A DNA stretch of 64,000 bases from JAFLCM01 sp046154665 (GCA_046154665.1 JBJXFG010000104.1:1-64000), one strand, 5' to 3'; shown: positions 39,674 to 48,117, numbered from the stretch's first letter. The notes: generated from the sequence alone by a model not told the origin. Numbers and translations: made by a program.

Positions 39674-39829
39674 TCGCGCGCTCCCCTCAAACTCAACCAG
39701 CGAGCCCGGTTTCAAACCGACGTGCTGGCGTGCTCGGGATAGCAACGCCGATGCGCACCCACACGCTCACGCTCGGCGCTCGTGATTCCCGAGTCCCACG
39801 CCGCTCAGCACCCGCTCCGCAGCACACCG

Positions 39830-40171
39830 ATGCCGAACTCAAACCTTGCTCTGATGAACGCGGCCCTCGAGATCACGCGGAAGAACGTGCTCGACCCGGC
39901 CGTGATCCGCGCCAGCGGTGCCGGGAAAGCCTATCAATCCGTCGCCCAGTCCTGCGCCATCACCGTGCAAGACGGCAGCGACTACCTCCGCGCCATCCTC
40001 ACCATCAGCGCCACCGCCATCGGCATGGGCACCGCGCTGGTCGCCGCAGACGATCCGCGCGGTCAGCCGCTCATCGAAGCCGGCCAGAAAATCGCCACCC
40101 AGGCCGTCACCCTCTTCAGCACCATCGGTCAGACCGCAGGGACCGTGCTCACCGGGTTCCCGTCAAGTTGA
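39830..40171 (+). CDS. Small helical R-body-locus protein (AGKAYQS family, copy 2)
   Basis: 113-aa paralog of 30551-30913; MPNSNLALMNAALEITRKNV at the start, GAGKAYQSVAQSCAITVQDG in the middle and VTLFSTIGQTAGTVLTGF at the end align with the left-arm copy. The start at 39830 is chosen because it matches the left-arm protein length. Each arm of the locus thus has at least one RebB and one AGKAYQS gene, implying these two families function together. 130 bases separate it from the next gene. Confidence 0.8.
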   Translation: MPNSNLALMNAALEITRKNVLDPAVIRASGAGKAYQSVAQSCAITVQDGSDYLRAILTISATAIGMGTALVAADDPRGQPLIEAGQKIATQAVTLFSTIGQTAGTVLTGFPSS

Positions 40172-40301
40172 ACACAACGCCGCAGATCCGCACAACTCAA
40201 CCCGCAGATCACGCCAATCCGCGATCCGCCGCACGCGATACGTTCGACGTTTCCGAGCCGACGCCAACCCGCGCCACACTCCGAAACGCCGGAACACCCG
40301 C

Positions 40302-41618
40302 ATGCCCTTCCGCATCAAGTCCATCGGCTTCTTCGCGGCCAACGACCCGCTGCCGCTCGCCGCAAACCAGCCTCTCGAGGTCACACGCCTCGACGGCGGC
40401 GTCATCGAACCCTACTACTTCCAACACTACATGCTGCAGTCCGTCGTGGACGACGAAACCCTCATCATCGGCGCCTTCGTTCGCGGTGCAACCCCCTCTT
40501 TCGTCGTCACTTTCAGCGCCGAAGACGAAGACGCCGGACCCGCCACCATCACCAGCATCAACGTCGACGGCGGCCTTCTCGTCGCTTCACCGCGCGACGT
40601 CGTTCTCGACATCGACGACGAAGAAACCCAGGCCCTCCAGTTCGCCCTCTCCGCACCGCTCCCAAATGCCATCGGAAGAACGCGGGTCCGCCTCCAATGG
40701 AGCATCGCACGCAACGGAGGCGAGCCTGAGATCGCCGGCATCTCAACCCTGGTCTTCTACACCGTCGACGCCCTCCCCGCCGACCTCGACCTCGGAGGCT
40801 TCGGTCCGTGGCGATATCTCGAAGTCCTGCAATGGTCCTGCACCATCGCCGCGGGCCAGCACGGCCCCGCCAACATTCTCAACGCCCTTCACGCCGGGAT
40901 CGCCGGCACCGGTCTGCACTACGGCTTGATCGACCCGATGGAAGCCATCAGCACCGTCCAACGCATGATCCAAGCCGGCGGCGGGATGTGCGCCGTCTGG
41001 GCCGCCCTCTTCCAGGCCATGGCCGCGTGGCAAGGCATCAACGTCGAACGACGAGGATTCCGCCTTCTCTGGTCGAATCTCGATCACGGGCAGTCCGCCT
41101 GGGCCGCAGCCGTCGTCGCCAACAACTTCGGCGTCGGTCGCGTCGACTATCCAGGGGGCGAGGTCATCCAACTCGCCCCCGCCTGCGACTACCACGATTA
41201 CGCCGGCACCTACCCGCCCGTCGCACTCGAACCCCCCGTCGTCAACCTCAACACCCGTCGATACCGCTTCTGGGCAAACAAAGAACATCCGAACACCGGC
41301 GATGGCCACATGCTCGCCTTCTTCGATCACGCCAACGGCAACGTGACCGTCTACGACCCCAGCTTCGGCGCTCGCGCCACCATCGCCATGCCCATGCCAC
41401 CCAACGGCTTCACCCGCCAGACCGGCGACGACATCGCCCCGTTCAAGACCAGCTACCTCGACCCCAACTTCCAGTACCTCATGGGCACCCTCCGCCAGGA
41501 CCAGAACCTCTACAGCGCCGCCCCACCCATCGATGAACCCGTGGGAACCAACGGCATGACCGTCCGTACCCCGCAGATCCCCGCCGCGAACCTCACCCTC
41601 ATCTGGAACGACGCCTGA
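40302..41618 (+). CDS. Transglutaminase-like (Cys-His-Asp) protein, cassette 1
   Basis: 438-aa protein, cytoplasmic by sequence. Residues 1-~155 are beta-rich, Ig-like (FVVTFSAEDEDAGPATITSI). Residues ~165-400 carry a papain/transglutaminase-like arrangement: AGGGMCAVWAALFQAMAAWQ with C230, GDGHMLAFFDH with H336, and VTVYDPSFG with D352. Spacing and local motifs ('C..W..lfqa...w.GI', 'GDGH', 'YDPSF') are the same in cassette 2. A peptidase, amidase or transglutaminase activity is plausible. It lies in the rightward operon after reb copy 4 and 16 bases before a small helical gene. I suggest a candidate R-body-associated effector; direct evidence is absent. Confidence 0.78.
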   Translation: MPFRIKSIGFFAANDPLPLAANQPLEVTRLDGGVIEPYYFQHYMLQSVVDDETLIIGAFVRGATPSFVVTFSAEDEDAGPATITSINVDGGLLVASPRDVVLDIDDEETQALQFALSAPLPNAIGRTRVRLQWSIARNGGEPEIAGISTLVFYTVDALPADLDLGGFGPWRYLEVLQWSCTIAAGQHGPANILNALHAGIAGTGLHYGLIDPMEAISTVQRMIQAGGGMCAVWAALFQAMAAWQGINVERRGFRLLWSNLDHGQSAWAAAVVANNFGVGRVDYPGGEVIQLAPACDYHDYAGTYPPVALEPPVVNLNTRRYRFWANKEHPNTGDGHMLAFFDHANGNVTVYDPSFGARATIAMPMPPNGFTRQTGDDIAPFKTSYLDPNFQYLMGTLRQDQNLYSAAPPIDEPVGTNGMTVRTPQIPAANLTLIWNDA

Positions 41619-41634
41619 CCCGGAGCCGCCCGCC

Positions 41635-42153
41635 ATGCCCCCGCCGACCAAAGACGAAGTGCTCCGGCGTTGCACCACGCCCCCGGACCCCATGCGCCCC
41701 GACGCCCGTGCCAAGGTCCCGTGGCTCACACTCTTCGCCGCCCTCAAGCACGTCTGCGCCGACCGATCCGAACACGCCTCCGAGTTGCTCCGCCAGGTCG
41801 CACGCTACGACGGGCCGCTCCCGCTCGCCGACGTGATCGGCGCACCCCACATCGCCACACCCAACGCCACGCTCCGCGCCATCGCCGTCTCTGAACTCGC
41901 CGCCAGGGCCGACCCCCAAGACCTCGAACTGCTCGCAACCATCGCCTTCGCCCACGGCGAAGAGCACGTCCGCTCCATCGCGCGCCACCACTTCCGACTC
42001 GCCCTCGAAGCGCTCCGCAGGTCCGCGCCGCCGCGCCGAACCGCCTCCCCACTCGAACCACGCCCCCCGTCGGCGTCACCACCCGCGTCCCCGCAACCCC
42101 CGCCCCGCCCGAACCTCGAACGCCGCGGATGGACTGACCCGAACGACCGCTAG
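41635..42153 (+). CDS. Small helical partner protein, cassette 1
   Basis: 172-aa protein with alpha-helical repeat character: LFAALKHVCADRSEHASELL, LRAIAVSELAARADPQDLELL, EEHVRSIARHHFRLALEAL, the last two resembling HEAT units. The C-terminal 50 residues are Pro/Arg-rich. It follows the transglutaminase-like gene by 16 bases. A similar small protein follows the second transglutaminase-like gene; shared features are the AKAISEL/AIAVSEL helix, a 'DP/GPAHLELIA' unit and a H-V-K/R helix. Paired inheritance suggests immunity, chaperone or regulatory subunit. Confidence 0.75.
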   Translation: MPPPTKDEVLRRCTTPPDPMRPDARAKVPWLTLFAALKHVCADRSEHASELLRQVARYDGPLPLADVIGAPHIATPNATLRAIAVSELAARADPQDLELLATIAFAHGEEHVRSIARHHFRLALEALRRSAPPRRTASPLEPRPPSASPPASPQPPPRPNLERRGWTDPNDR

Positions 42154-42212
42154 CCGAACCACACCAACGTATCCACGCCAACGCACGCATCTTGAATCGA
42201 GGAACAACTCCG

Positions 42213-43484
42213 ATGGGATACAAGGTCACCGGCATCGGTTTCGAAGGGCTCGATCCTGTCGCCATCCCGATGTGGCGCGCCAGCGGAGCCTCGGTCGAAT
42301 CCAACTCCACCGGCGTCGGAAAACTGCAAGACGCCGCCAGCCAGGTCGTCCCCGCCGTCGCCGCATTCGTTCGCGGAGACCAAGTCCGTCCACAACTCCG
42401 CATCCAGCTCACCCGCGACGGAATCAACGACATCGGCGGCCAGGCCACCATCACAGCCACCGCAGTCAACTCAGACCAGCCTCCGCTCGTCGCGAACACG
42501 CAGCTCCAGTTCGACCTGCAGAACCGTTCCCAGGCCATCATGCTCGCTTGGTCCGTAGACCTCCCCAACGTCGTCGGCATCCACAAGGTCACCCTTCAGT
42601 GGACCGTCAAGATCGGCCAAGGAAACGTGCTCGTCGTCGGCCAGACCGAGGTGCATCTCTACATCGTGAACAAGGCCCCCGTCGCGGTGCCGGGAGTCGT
42701 CGAGTCACACCGCATGCTCGCCGAACTCGCCGCATGGTCATGCGAGTTCGCCGCCGAAAAGACGAACGATGTCGAGATCGCCGACGCCATCTTCGCTCAA
42801 CTCAACAAGACGAACATCAAGTACGGGCCGGAGGGCGATGCCGACACGATCCCTCAGGCCATCAGCGAAGGCGCGGCCATGTGCGGCCTCTGGGGCAAAC
42901 TCCTCCAGGCGCTCTTCGCTTGGCACGGAATCGAAGCGCCGCGCCGATTCTTTACTTTCAAACTCGCCGACGTGGAACCGCAACGAAGCGAGTCCGCCTG
43001 GGCCGCGATCGTCGTCAAGACCTTCGGCATGAACCGGAACGGCATGCCGAACTACACCAAGAGGCCGTACTACGACTACAGCGGAGATTACCCCATTCCC
43101 TCGGACCCACAAATCATCACGACCGCCGACATCGTTCGATGGCGATTCTGGGCGGATCGTGCCCAGCCGTCAGCCGGTGACGGCCACCAACTCGTCTACC
43201 TCTCCGACCCTCAGCACAACGCCGTCATCCTCTATGACCCGAGCTTCAACTTCAGAAATCAGTACGAAGGAACCATCCCAACTCTCGACATCAATCCCGT
43301 CTACGGCGAGGCCATCCTCACCTTCAAACAGCAGTACCTCGACTCCCAGATCGCCTACTTTATGGAGAACATCACCATCTTGAACGCGCGCTACGAAGGC
43401 GTGCCCAGCGGCAAAAACGGCCTGACCGTCCTCACCCAGAACATCCCAGCCGAGAAGATCGGCCTCATCTGGATGCAAGGCTGA
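42213..43484 (+). CDS. Transglutaminase-like (Cys-His-Asp) protein, cassette 2
   Basis: 423-aa paralog of 40302-41618; GAGGAAC precedes the ATG. N-terminal beta-rich domain (GGQATITATAVNSDQPPLVA) then the catalytic-type segment: EGAAMCGLWGKLLQALFAWH with C224, GDGHQLVYLSD with H325, VILYDPSFN with D342. The same end motif occurs in both paralogs (GLTVLTQNIPAEKIGLIWMQ here; TPQIPAANLTLIWND in cassette 1). Overall identity looks low except around the motif residues, which are kept, so the triad is probably functional. Cassette duplication with diversification resembles polymorphic effectors. Confidence 0.8.
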   Translation: MGYKVTGIGFEGLDPVAIPMWRASGASVESNSTGVGKLQDAASQVVPAVAAFVRGDQVRPQLRIQLTRDGINDIGGQATITATAVNSDQPPLVANTQLQFDLQNRSQAIMLAWSVDLPNVVGIHKVTLQWTVKIGQGNVLVVGQTEVHLYIVNKAPVAVPGVVESHRMLAELAAWSCEFAAEKTNDVEIADAIFAQLNKTNIKYGPEGDADTIPQAISEGAAMCGLWGKLLQALFAWHGIEAPRRFFTFKLADVEPQRSESAWAAIVVKTFGMNRNGMPNYTKRPYYDYSGDYPIPSDPQIITTADIVRWRFWADRAQPSAGDGHQLVYLSDPQHNAVILYDPSFNFRNQYEGTIPTLDINPVYGEAILTFKQQYLDSQIAYFMENITILNARYEGVPSGKNGLTVLTQNIPAEKIGLIWMQG

Positions 43485-43488
43485 ACCC

Positions 43489-43875
43489 ATGCCCCGCAAA
43501 CACCACCTCATCCACACAAGCCTCAGCACCGACCGCCCACCCGCGCCCCCGCACTGGCACGAACTCCTCGCCGCCGCCGACGAACTCCGCGCCGACCATT
43601 CGCCAGAGGCCACCGAACTGCTCCGACGCCTCGCCGCCCACGACCGCTCCATCGAACTGCACCCCAACAGCGAGCACCCGCACATAACCAACGCCGCCGG
43701 CATGCTCCGCGCCAAGGCCATCTCCGAACTCGCCGACCGCGACGGCCCCGCCCATCTCGAACTCATCGCCCAGGCCGCCTTCGGCACCCACCACGACACC
43801 CACGTCAAAGACCTCGCCACCCACTGCTTCCGACGCGTCGCCGCCCAACTCGTGAGAACGCCGACAAACCCATAG
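43489..43875 (+). CDS. Small helical partner protein, cassette 2
   Basis: 128-aa protein starting 4 bases after cassette 2's enzyme-like gene. Helical units: LLAAADELRADHSPEATELL, AKAISELADRDGPAHLELI and VKDLATHCFRRVAAQLV, a HEAT-like pattern as in 41635-42153 but without the Pro-rich tail. It closes the rightward operon before a strong terminator. A cognate partner for the preceding protein is the simplest reading. Confidence 0.78.
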   Translation: MPRKHHLIHTSLSTDRPPAPPHWHELLAAADELRADHSPEATELLRRLAAHDRSIELHPNSEHPHITNAAGMLRAKAISELADRDGPAHLELIAQAAFGTHHDTHVKDLATHCFRRVAAQLVRTPTNP

Positions 43876-43884
43876 CGCCAAAGA

Positions 43885-43916
43885 AAAGAGCCCGCGCCAC
43901 CAGGCGCGGGCTCTTT
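43885..43916. terminator. Strong bidirectional terminator
   Basis: AAAGAGCCCGCGCC (43885-43898) pairs perfectly with GGCGCGGGCTCTTT (43903-43916) around a 4-base loop; A-run before and T-run within the stem serve both directions. It separates the rightward R-body operon from the leftward subtilase/I9 pair. Confidence 0.9.
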
Positions 43917-43952
43917 GACCTTTGAAACCAAGCACACGGGCACCCACGCCCG

Positions 43953-44189
43953 CTACCACGTCGGCCCGTCCTCCGGCGGATCGATGCCCATGCTCGCGTT
44001 GGGCGCGACGTCCGCCACGCCCTCGAGCTTCCGCACCTTTTTCGCCGCCGCCGCCGTCGCCGTGCCCGTCACGCAGCCGATCGCGGCCATCGTCTCGGTC
44101 ACGGTAAATCCCGCCTCTTTGAGGCGCTGCTTCACCGATCGCAGCGGGACGTCGCCCTTCAGCGTCACGATCCATTCGGGCTTCGGCAT
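43953..44189 (-). CDS. Stand-alone I9-like protease propeptide/inhibitor
   Basis: 78-aa protein with GGAGG seven bases before the start. Sequence WIVTLKGDVPLRSVKQRLKE, then AAIGCVTGTATAAAAKKVRK and LEGVADVAPNASMGIDPPED fit the alpha/beta fold of subtilisin propeptides (inhibitor I9), including the closing 'V-x-x-V-x-x' strand. The subtilase gene just upstream (44235-45536) is in the same leftward unit. It could fold or inhibit the protease in trans. Confidence 0.75.
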   Translation of the reverse strand: MPKPEWIVTLKGDVPLRSVKQRLKEAGFTVTETMAAIGCVTGTATAAAAKKVRKLEGVADVAPNASMGIDPPEDGPTW

Positions 44190-44234
44190 GGCACAAACCT
44201 CCGAACGAGGGGCGGGGGCACCGCGGTTGGCGTG

Positions 44235-45536
44235 TTACGGGGCTTGCACCAACCCCGCGCCAACCCGCGAGAGAGGGTAGGGCAGCGAACGCGCCGACGC
44301 CTGCAACTGCCGCCACAGCGCCTGCCCGCGCAGCCGAACGTTCGACTGCGCCCACAACGCCGCGCAACCCGCCACATGCGGACACGCCATGCTCGTCCCG
44401 CTGATCGTCTTGTACCGCACCGGCATCGGCCACGACGAGAACACGTCACGCCCGGGCGCGGCGATCTCGATCTTCCCGAAGTTCGAGAAACTGGAGGGGT
44501 TCAATCGCGGGTCCAACGACGCCACAGACATGATGCTCGGAGAGTTCGCCGGCGCTCCCGTGGCCGCGGCCGCGTTCCCCGCCGCCGCGATGATCAGAAG
44601 CCCCGAACGCAACGCCGCGTTCCCCGCGTTCGTATACGAAGGCTGCGGCGCGATCTGCGCACCCAGCGACATCGAGATCACCTCGCACTTGTTCGCGATC
44701 GCCCAGTTCATCCCCGCCAGCACACCGGCCATTGTGCCGTTGCCCGCGTTCGTCAGCACCTTCCCGATGAAGATCCGCGAGGCGTACGCGATCCCGTACC
44801 GCGGCGTCGAGCCCGCCGGCGCCCGAGTCCCTTCCGCCGTGCCCGTGCAGTGCGTCCCGTGACCGTTCAGGTCCTGCACCGGCTGCCCGACAAACGTCTG
44901 CGCCGTCACCGGGCGGCCCGCAAAGTCAGGGTGCTTCAGGTCGAAGCCGGTGTCGAGTACCGCCACCTTGATCCCCTTGCCCGAGAACTTGCTCGGCGGC
45001 ACCTTGCACGCCGTCAGGCCCCACGTCGCGCCCAGCACCTCCGCCTCGACGTCACCTTCCTCAGCCTCGACCGCGGTCCCGAGGTCACGCGCGATCGTGT
45101 TCGCCGCGCTCAGGAACCCGCGAAGATAGTCGCTTCCCTCCGCGAACATGAAGTACTCAGGGTCCATCGAACCCATCGCCTCGGGCATTGACTCGGCATT
45201 CATCGAATGCAGCCCGTGCGCCTCGGCACCATCGGCACCCACCAACGCCACCCCGATCTCGGGCAGCACCAGCGCCTCGGCATCGCCAACGTCTTCCAAC
45301 GTGAACGACTGCCCCGAAAAGTCCCGCGCGTCCGCCACTTTAAACTTCTGATCCTGCAACGCCTGCAGCCCCGCCTCGGCATCGCCCTCCGGGAACGTGA
45401 TCAGGTACCGACCAGTCTCCAAAGACTCCGACCCGCGATCCGACGCCGCCAACAACATCTCATCAGGACTCGCGCCGACGCGAGCCGTCTTGAAATCAGC
45501 ATTGCTCATCGAACGAGGCGAAGAACGCTTTGCCAT
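44235..45536 (-). CDS. Subtilisin-like serine protease (S8)
   Basis: 433-aa protease. AGGAG precedes ATG 45536. Catalytic triad visible: D195 in VAVLDTGFD, H226 in NGHGTHCTGT, S382 in SGTSMACPHVAG; the oxyanion Asn is likely in AAAGNAAA. The N-terminal ~180 residues include a RYLITFPEGDAEAGLQAL segment that itself resembles a propeptide. No classical signal peptide, so it may be cytoplasmic or exported by a non-Sec route, possibly with R-bodies or vesicles. The downstream gene encodes an I9-like protein, and the terminator at 43885 ends the unit. It may process R-body or cargo proteins, an inference from position. Confidence 0.92.
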   Translation of the reverse strand: MAKRSSPRSMSNADFKTARVGASPDEMLLAASDRGSESLETGRYLITFPEGDAEAGLQALQDQKFKVADARDFSGQSFTLEDVGDAEALVLPEIGVALVGADGAEAHGLHSMNAESMPEAMGSMDPEYFMFAEGSDYLRGFLSAANTIARDLGTAVEAEEGDVEAEVLGATWGLTACKVPPSKFSGKGIKVAVLDTGFDLKHPDFAGRPVTAQTFVGQPVQDLNGHGTHCTGTAEGTRAPAGSTPRYGIAYASRIFIGKVLTNAGNGTMAGVLAGMNWAIANKCEVISMSLGAQIAPQPSYTNAGNAALRSGLLIIAAAGNAAAATGAPANSPSIMSVASLDPRLNPSSFSNFGKIEIAAPGRDVFSSWPMPVRYKTISGTSMACPHVAGCAALWAQSNVRLRGQALWRQLQASARSLPYPLSRVGAGLVQAP

Positions 45537-46057
45537 GATTTTCTCCTGTTCACGCTCCGACGGAGCATGACACGGTGGATGCCGACCGGCCGCGAAGAAC
45601 GCCCCGCAGCCAGACGGCACGGAACTTGTTGCGAATGTCCCAACCATCAGCCACAGCCGTCGGAAAAGCAACCTATTTCAGGCAATCCACCAAGAACGCA
45701 CATGACGAAATGCGCATAAAACTTTACACTCATTGCGTGAAATGAACACGCAAAGACCAGGCGCTTCTGACCAATCGACGACAAGTATGCCGCCGATCCC
45801 CGCCCAGCGACCCCAAGGCACCCGTCAGAGAGAACCCACGCATGGATGACTTGACATGTTTGTGCGTCAAAACAACCGATTGCTGACACAATGCTGAGTC
45901 GGTTGAACAGGGGAGGCCTCCCCTGCCTTCCCGATCATCCACCGATTCTCCACCCCCAAACCCCGTCCAGTGGGAGCTGATTTCACGCACTCTCAGACAA
46001 CCCCGCCGGCGAATCATCGCGCGGAAGCATCGCCCCTTGCTCAGGAACAACGACCCC
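45537..46057. other. Low-GC intergenic region between subtilase and prophage-type repressor
   Basis: 521 bases lacking a supported gene. 45650-45890 is markedly AT-richer than the genome average, with AAAACTTTACACTCATTG (45718-45735) and TTGACATGTTTGTGCGTC (45851-45868), and should contain the subtilase promoter. Includes a perfect 18-base palindrome (see 45908). Confidence 0.5.
45908..45925. repeat. Perfect palindrome CAGGGGAGGCCTCCCCTG
   Basis: An 18-base perfect dyad without a loop, so better suited to a dimeric DNA-binding protein than to a terminator. It lies between the leftward subtilase promoter region and the 3' end of the repressor gene. Confidence 0.6.
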
Positions 46058-47005
46058 TCACCCCCGCTTCACCGCCCGAACCACATACACCGCCGCATAA
46101 AGCCCCGCCACCTCCTCGCGAAGCACCGACCGCGGCGCATACGCCGGATTCAAGGGCTGCAAGCGGATGATCTCCGCGCCGGCCCCGCTCGCCCCACCAA
46201 CACCCCCCGCGCCATCGCCCGAAACACCCGGCACCCCGCCAGGGTCAGAGCCGCCGCGTTCGTCGCGATCCTCAGCCACACCCTCAAAATAAACTCGCTT
46301 GAACGTCGTCTCTTCGTTCCGCTCGAAGCGAACAAAGCAGTCGCTCCCCTCCACCGTCGGCGCCGACGGGCTGAACACCACGATGTCGCCCTCTCGATAC
46401 ACCGGCTCCATCGAGTCGCCAACCACCCGGGCCGCGAACGCGTCCGCGTCGTACACATCCGGCACACTCACATACTCGTCCGCCACCCGCGCCGGATAGC
46501 CCAGATCGGTGAACTCGCGCGGATACCCCGCCGCCACACGGTTCACCACCGGAACCTGCATCGGCAGCGACCCCATCATCGCCAGGTTCCCCCCGGAGCC
46601 CCCCCCAGCCCCCCCAGCCGCTCCGCCTTCGCCCGACGCCGTCGCGCACAGCGAGTTGACCAGCCGCTCGAGCTCGCCGCGCTTGAACACGTCATCGACC
46701 CCCTCGCGCTGCAGCAGCTCCGCCAACCGACGCCCCGCACGCGACTGGTCCTCCAGCGACCGCACGTGCTCCCGCACCGGCGAGGGCGTCGCCTTCCACA
46801 CCCCCGCCAAAACCAGCGTCCCCTCCGCAAACTCCAGCGCCTTCTCGAGCCGGCGCAGCATCGCCTCGGAAGGCACCGTGTCGCGCGAGTCATTCTCCAG
46901 TGACGACAGATACCCCTTCGTGCACCCGGCACGATCAGCCACGGCCTGCAGCGTCAGCCGCAACGCCTTCCGCCGTTCGTGAATTGTTTGCCCGAGGTTG
47001 CGCAT
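46058..47005 (-). CDS. CI/LexA-type repressor (XRE HTH + S24 peptidase)
   Basis: 315-aa regulator. HTH at residues ~5-60 (LRLTLQAVADRAGCTKGYLS, ENDSRDTVPS). Linker with Gly-rich insert, then the self-cleavage peptidase: likely cleavage at Ala-Gly in VVNRVAAGYPREF, nucleophile Ser in VGDSMEPVYREGDIVVF, general-base Lys in EETTFKRVYF. A further Gly/Ala-rich insert (GVPGVSGDGAGGVGGASG) interrupts the C-terminal domain before LQPLNPAYAP. This architecture represses phage or SOS-type promoters and responds to RecA. It is divergent from the small HTH gene at 47325, with the lower-GC intergenic region as presumed operator. Confidence 0.92.
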   Translation of the reverse strand: MRNLGQTIHERRKALRLTLQAVADRAGCTKGYLSSLENDSRDTVPSEAMLRRLEKALEFAEGTLVLAGVWKATPSPVREHVRSLEDQSRAGRRLAELLQREGVDDVFKRGELERLVNSLCATASGEGGAAGGAGGGSGGNLAMMGSLPMQVPVVNRVAAGYPREFTDLGYPARVADEYVSVPDVYDADAFAARVVGDSMEPVYREGDIVVFSPSAPTVEGSDCFVRFERNEETTFKRVYFEGVAEDRDERGGSDPGGVPGVSGDGAGGVGGASGAGAEIIRLQPLNPAYAPRSVLREEVAGLYAAVYVVRAVKRG

Positions 47006-47324
47006 GGGGGTGGGGGTGTCGGAAGCCGGGAGTTGGAGGCACCCAGCAGGGGTCATCGGAAGCCGCGCCCTGCGGGTTCTCCATCACAGTCACCGGCGGC
47101 GCGCGCTTTCTTCTGGAGATACCGTACAAACTCCTTGCATCAAGTCAAGTCATGGACATACTCTACATGAAGTTTTCTTGATAGCAAACTATACCCCCAG
47201 AATGCCACTCAATCACCAAACAAAGCCGCCGCTCGCGCCACTTATCCACAGCAAACCGCCCGCCGAATCCCGCTTCCTGCCCCCGTGCCCCCGTGCCTCA
47301 GTGCCCTCCCCGCCAGGAGACCCC
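47006..47324. promoter_or_regulatory. Divergent operator/promoter region of the repressor
   Basis: 319 bases; 47110-47215 is low-GC. Contains dyads CTTGCATCAAG (47136-47146) and TCATG-11 bases-CATGA (47149-47169), both candidate operators. TTGCAT-N16-CATACT is a weak rightward promoter candidate. A single DnaA-box sequence TTATCCACA lies at 47242-47250. Degenerate CCCCGTGCCTCAGTGCC words precede the rightward gene. Confidence 0.5.
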
Positions 47325-47888
47325 ATGACCGCCCTCTCCCTCAACACCCGTGCCGAACCGAAGCCCTCACGCCCCCCCCGGCCCCCGCTCACCCTCGTCG
47401 GCAACGACGAAACACCCGCGGAACCCGACTCCCACCGCGTCACCCCCCGCACCATCGACCCCGCGGCGTTCACCGACCTCCGCCGAAAACGCTCCGCCGA
47501 CGAAGTCGACCGCCTCATCCATCTCGCCCAGTGGCTCCCAGCCTCGGACCGCGCCCTGGTCCTCTCGGTGTTCCAGGATCACCGCACCACCATCGAGGCC
47601 GGCGCGCTCTCATCGATGACGCCGCGAAACGTCCGCAAGCGCCTCCGCGCCGTGGTCGCGCGCCTGCTCGATCCGAGTTTCGAGTTGGTCGTGCGCTGCC
47701 GAGAACGCTGGCCCACCATCCGCCGCCGCGTCGCCACAGCCGTGTTCCTTCACGGCCGAACGCAACGCGACGCCGCCGCCCACCTGCAACTCACCCTCCA
47801 CGCGGTCCGCTTCGAGACCCAGCTCATCCGCGCCCTCGCCACCGACCCCATCGCAAGACGCGCCACCTCAACAGAACCCCGACCGTAA
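47325..47888 (+). CDS. Small helix-turn-helix protein next to the repressor
   Basis: 187-aa protein, start set by AGGAG seven bases upstream. The N-terminal 45 residues are Pro/Thr-rich. Residues ~55-185 are helical: RKRSADEVDRLIHLAQWLPA, DHRTTIEAGALSSMTPRNV, and a sigma-region-4-like segment HGRTQRDAAAHLQLTLHAV (about 146-164). Its place beside a CI-type repressor and upstream of terminase-type genes suggests a phage-style activator of the rightward operon. No exact family recognised. Confidence 0.75.
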   Translation: MTALSLNTRAEPKPSRPPRPPLTLVGNDETPAEPDSHRVTPRTIDPAAFTDLRRKRSADEVDRLIHLAQWLPASDRALVLSVFQDHRTTIEAGALSSMTPRNVRKRLRAVVARLLDPSFELVVRCRERWPTIRRRVATAVFLHGRTQRDAAAHLQLTLHAVRFETQLIRALATDPIARRATSTEPRP

Positions 47889-47904
47889 GGGAGGGGTTTC
47901 GCCG

Positions 47905-47953
47905 GAAGTGGCCAAGTGGCCAAGTAGCCAAGTGGCCAAGTGGTCAAGTGCCC
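47905..47953. repeat. CCAAGTGG tandem repeat
   Basis: Five to six units of GTGGCCAAGTGGCCAAGTAG between two genes. Shares the unit with 9232-9319. A second array (ACCAGACCACCAGACCACC) lies at 48068-48105 directly before the next gene. Confidence 0.8.
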
Positions 47954-48117
47954 AAACCACCCAGAACGTCACACAACGCGCTCGAAGACTCCACGCCGAC
48001 GATGAGCGCAGCGAATCGACGCGCTCCACACACACGCACCACACGAGAGCGCAGGCGACCCCCAATCACCAGACCACCAGACCACCAGACCACTCGACCA
48101 CTTCCCTCCCCCCCCCC

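Noticed and set aside
28942..45536. Complete extracellular contractile injection system
   Set aside because: Only the DUF4157-type protein fits; no sheath, tube, baseplate or AAA+ ATPase genes of such systems are present.
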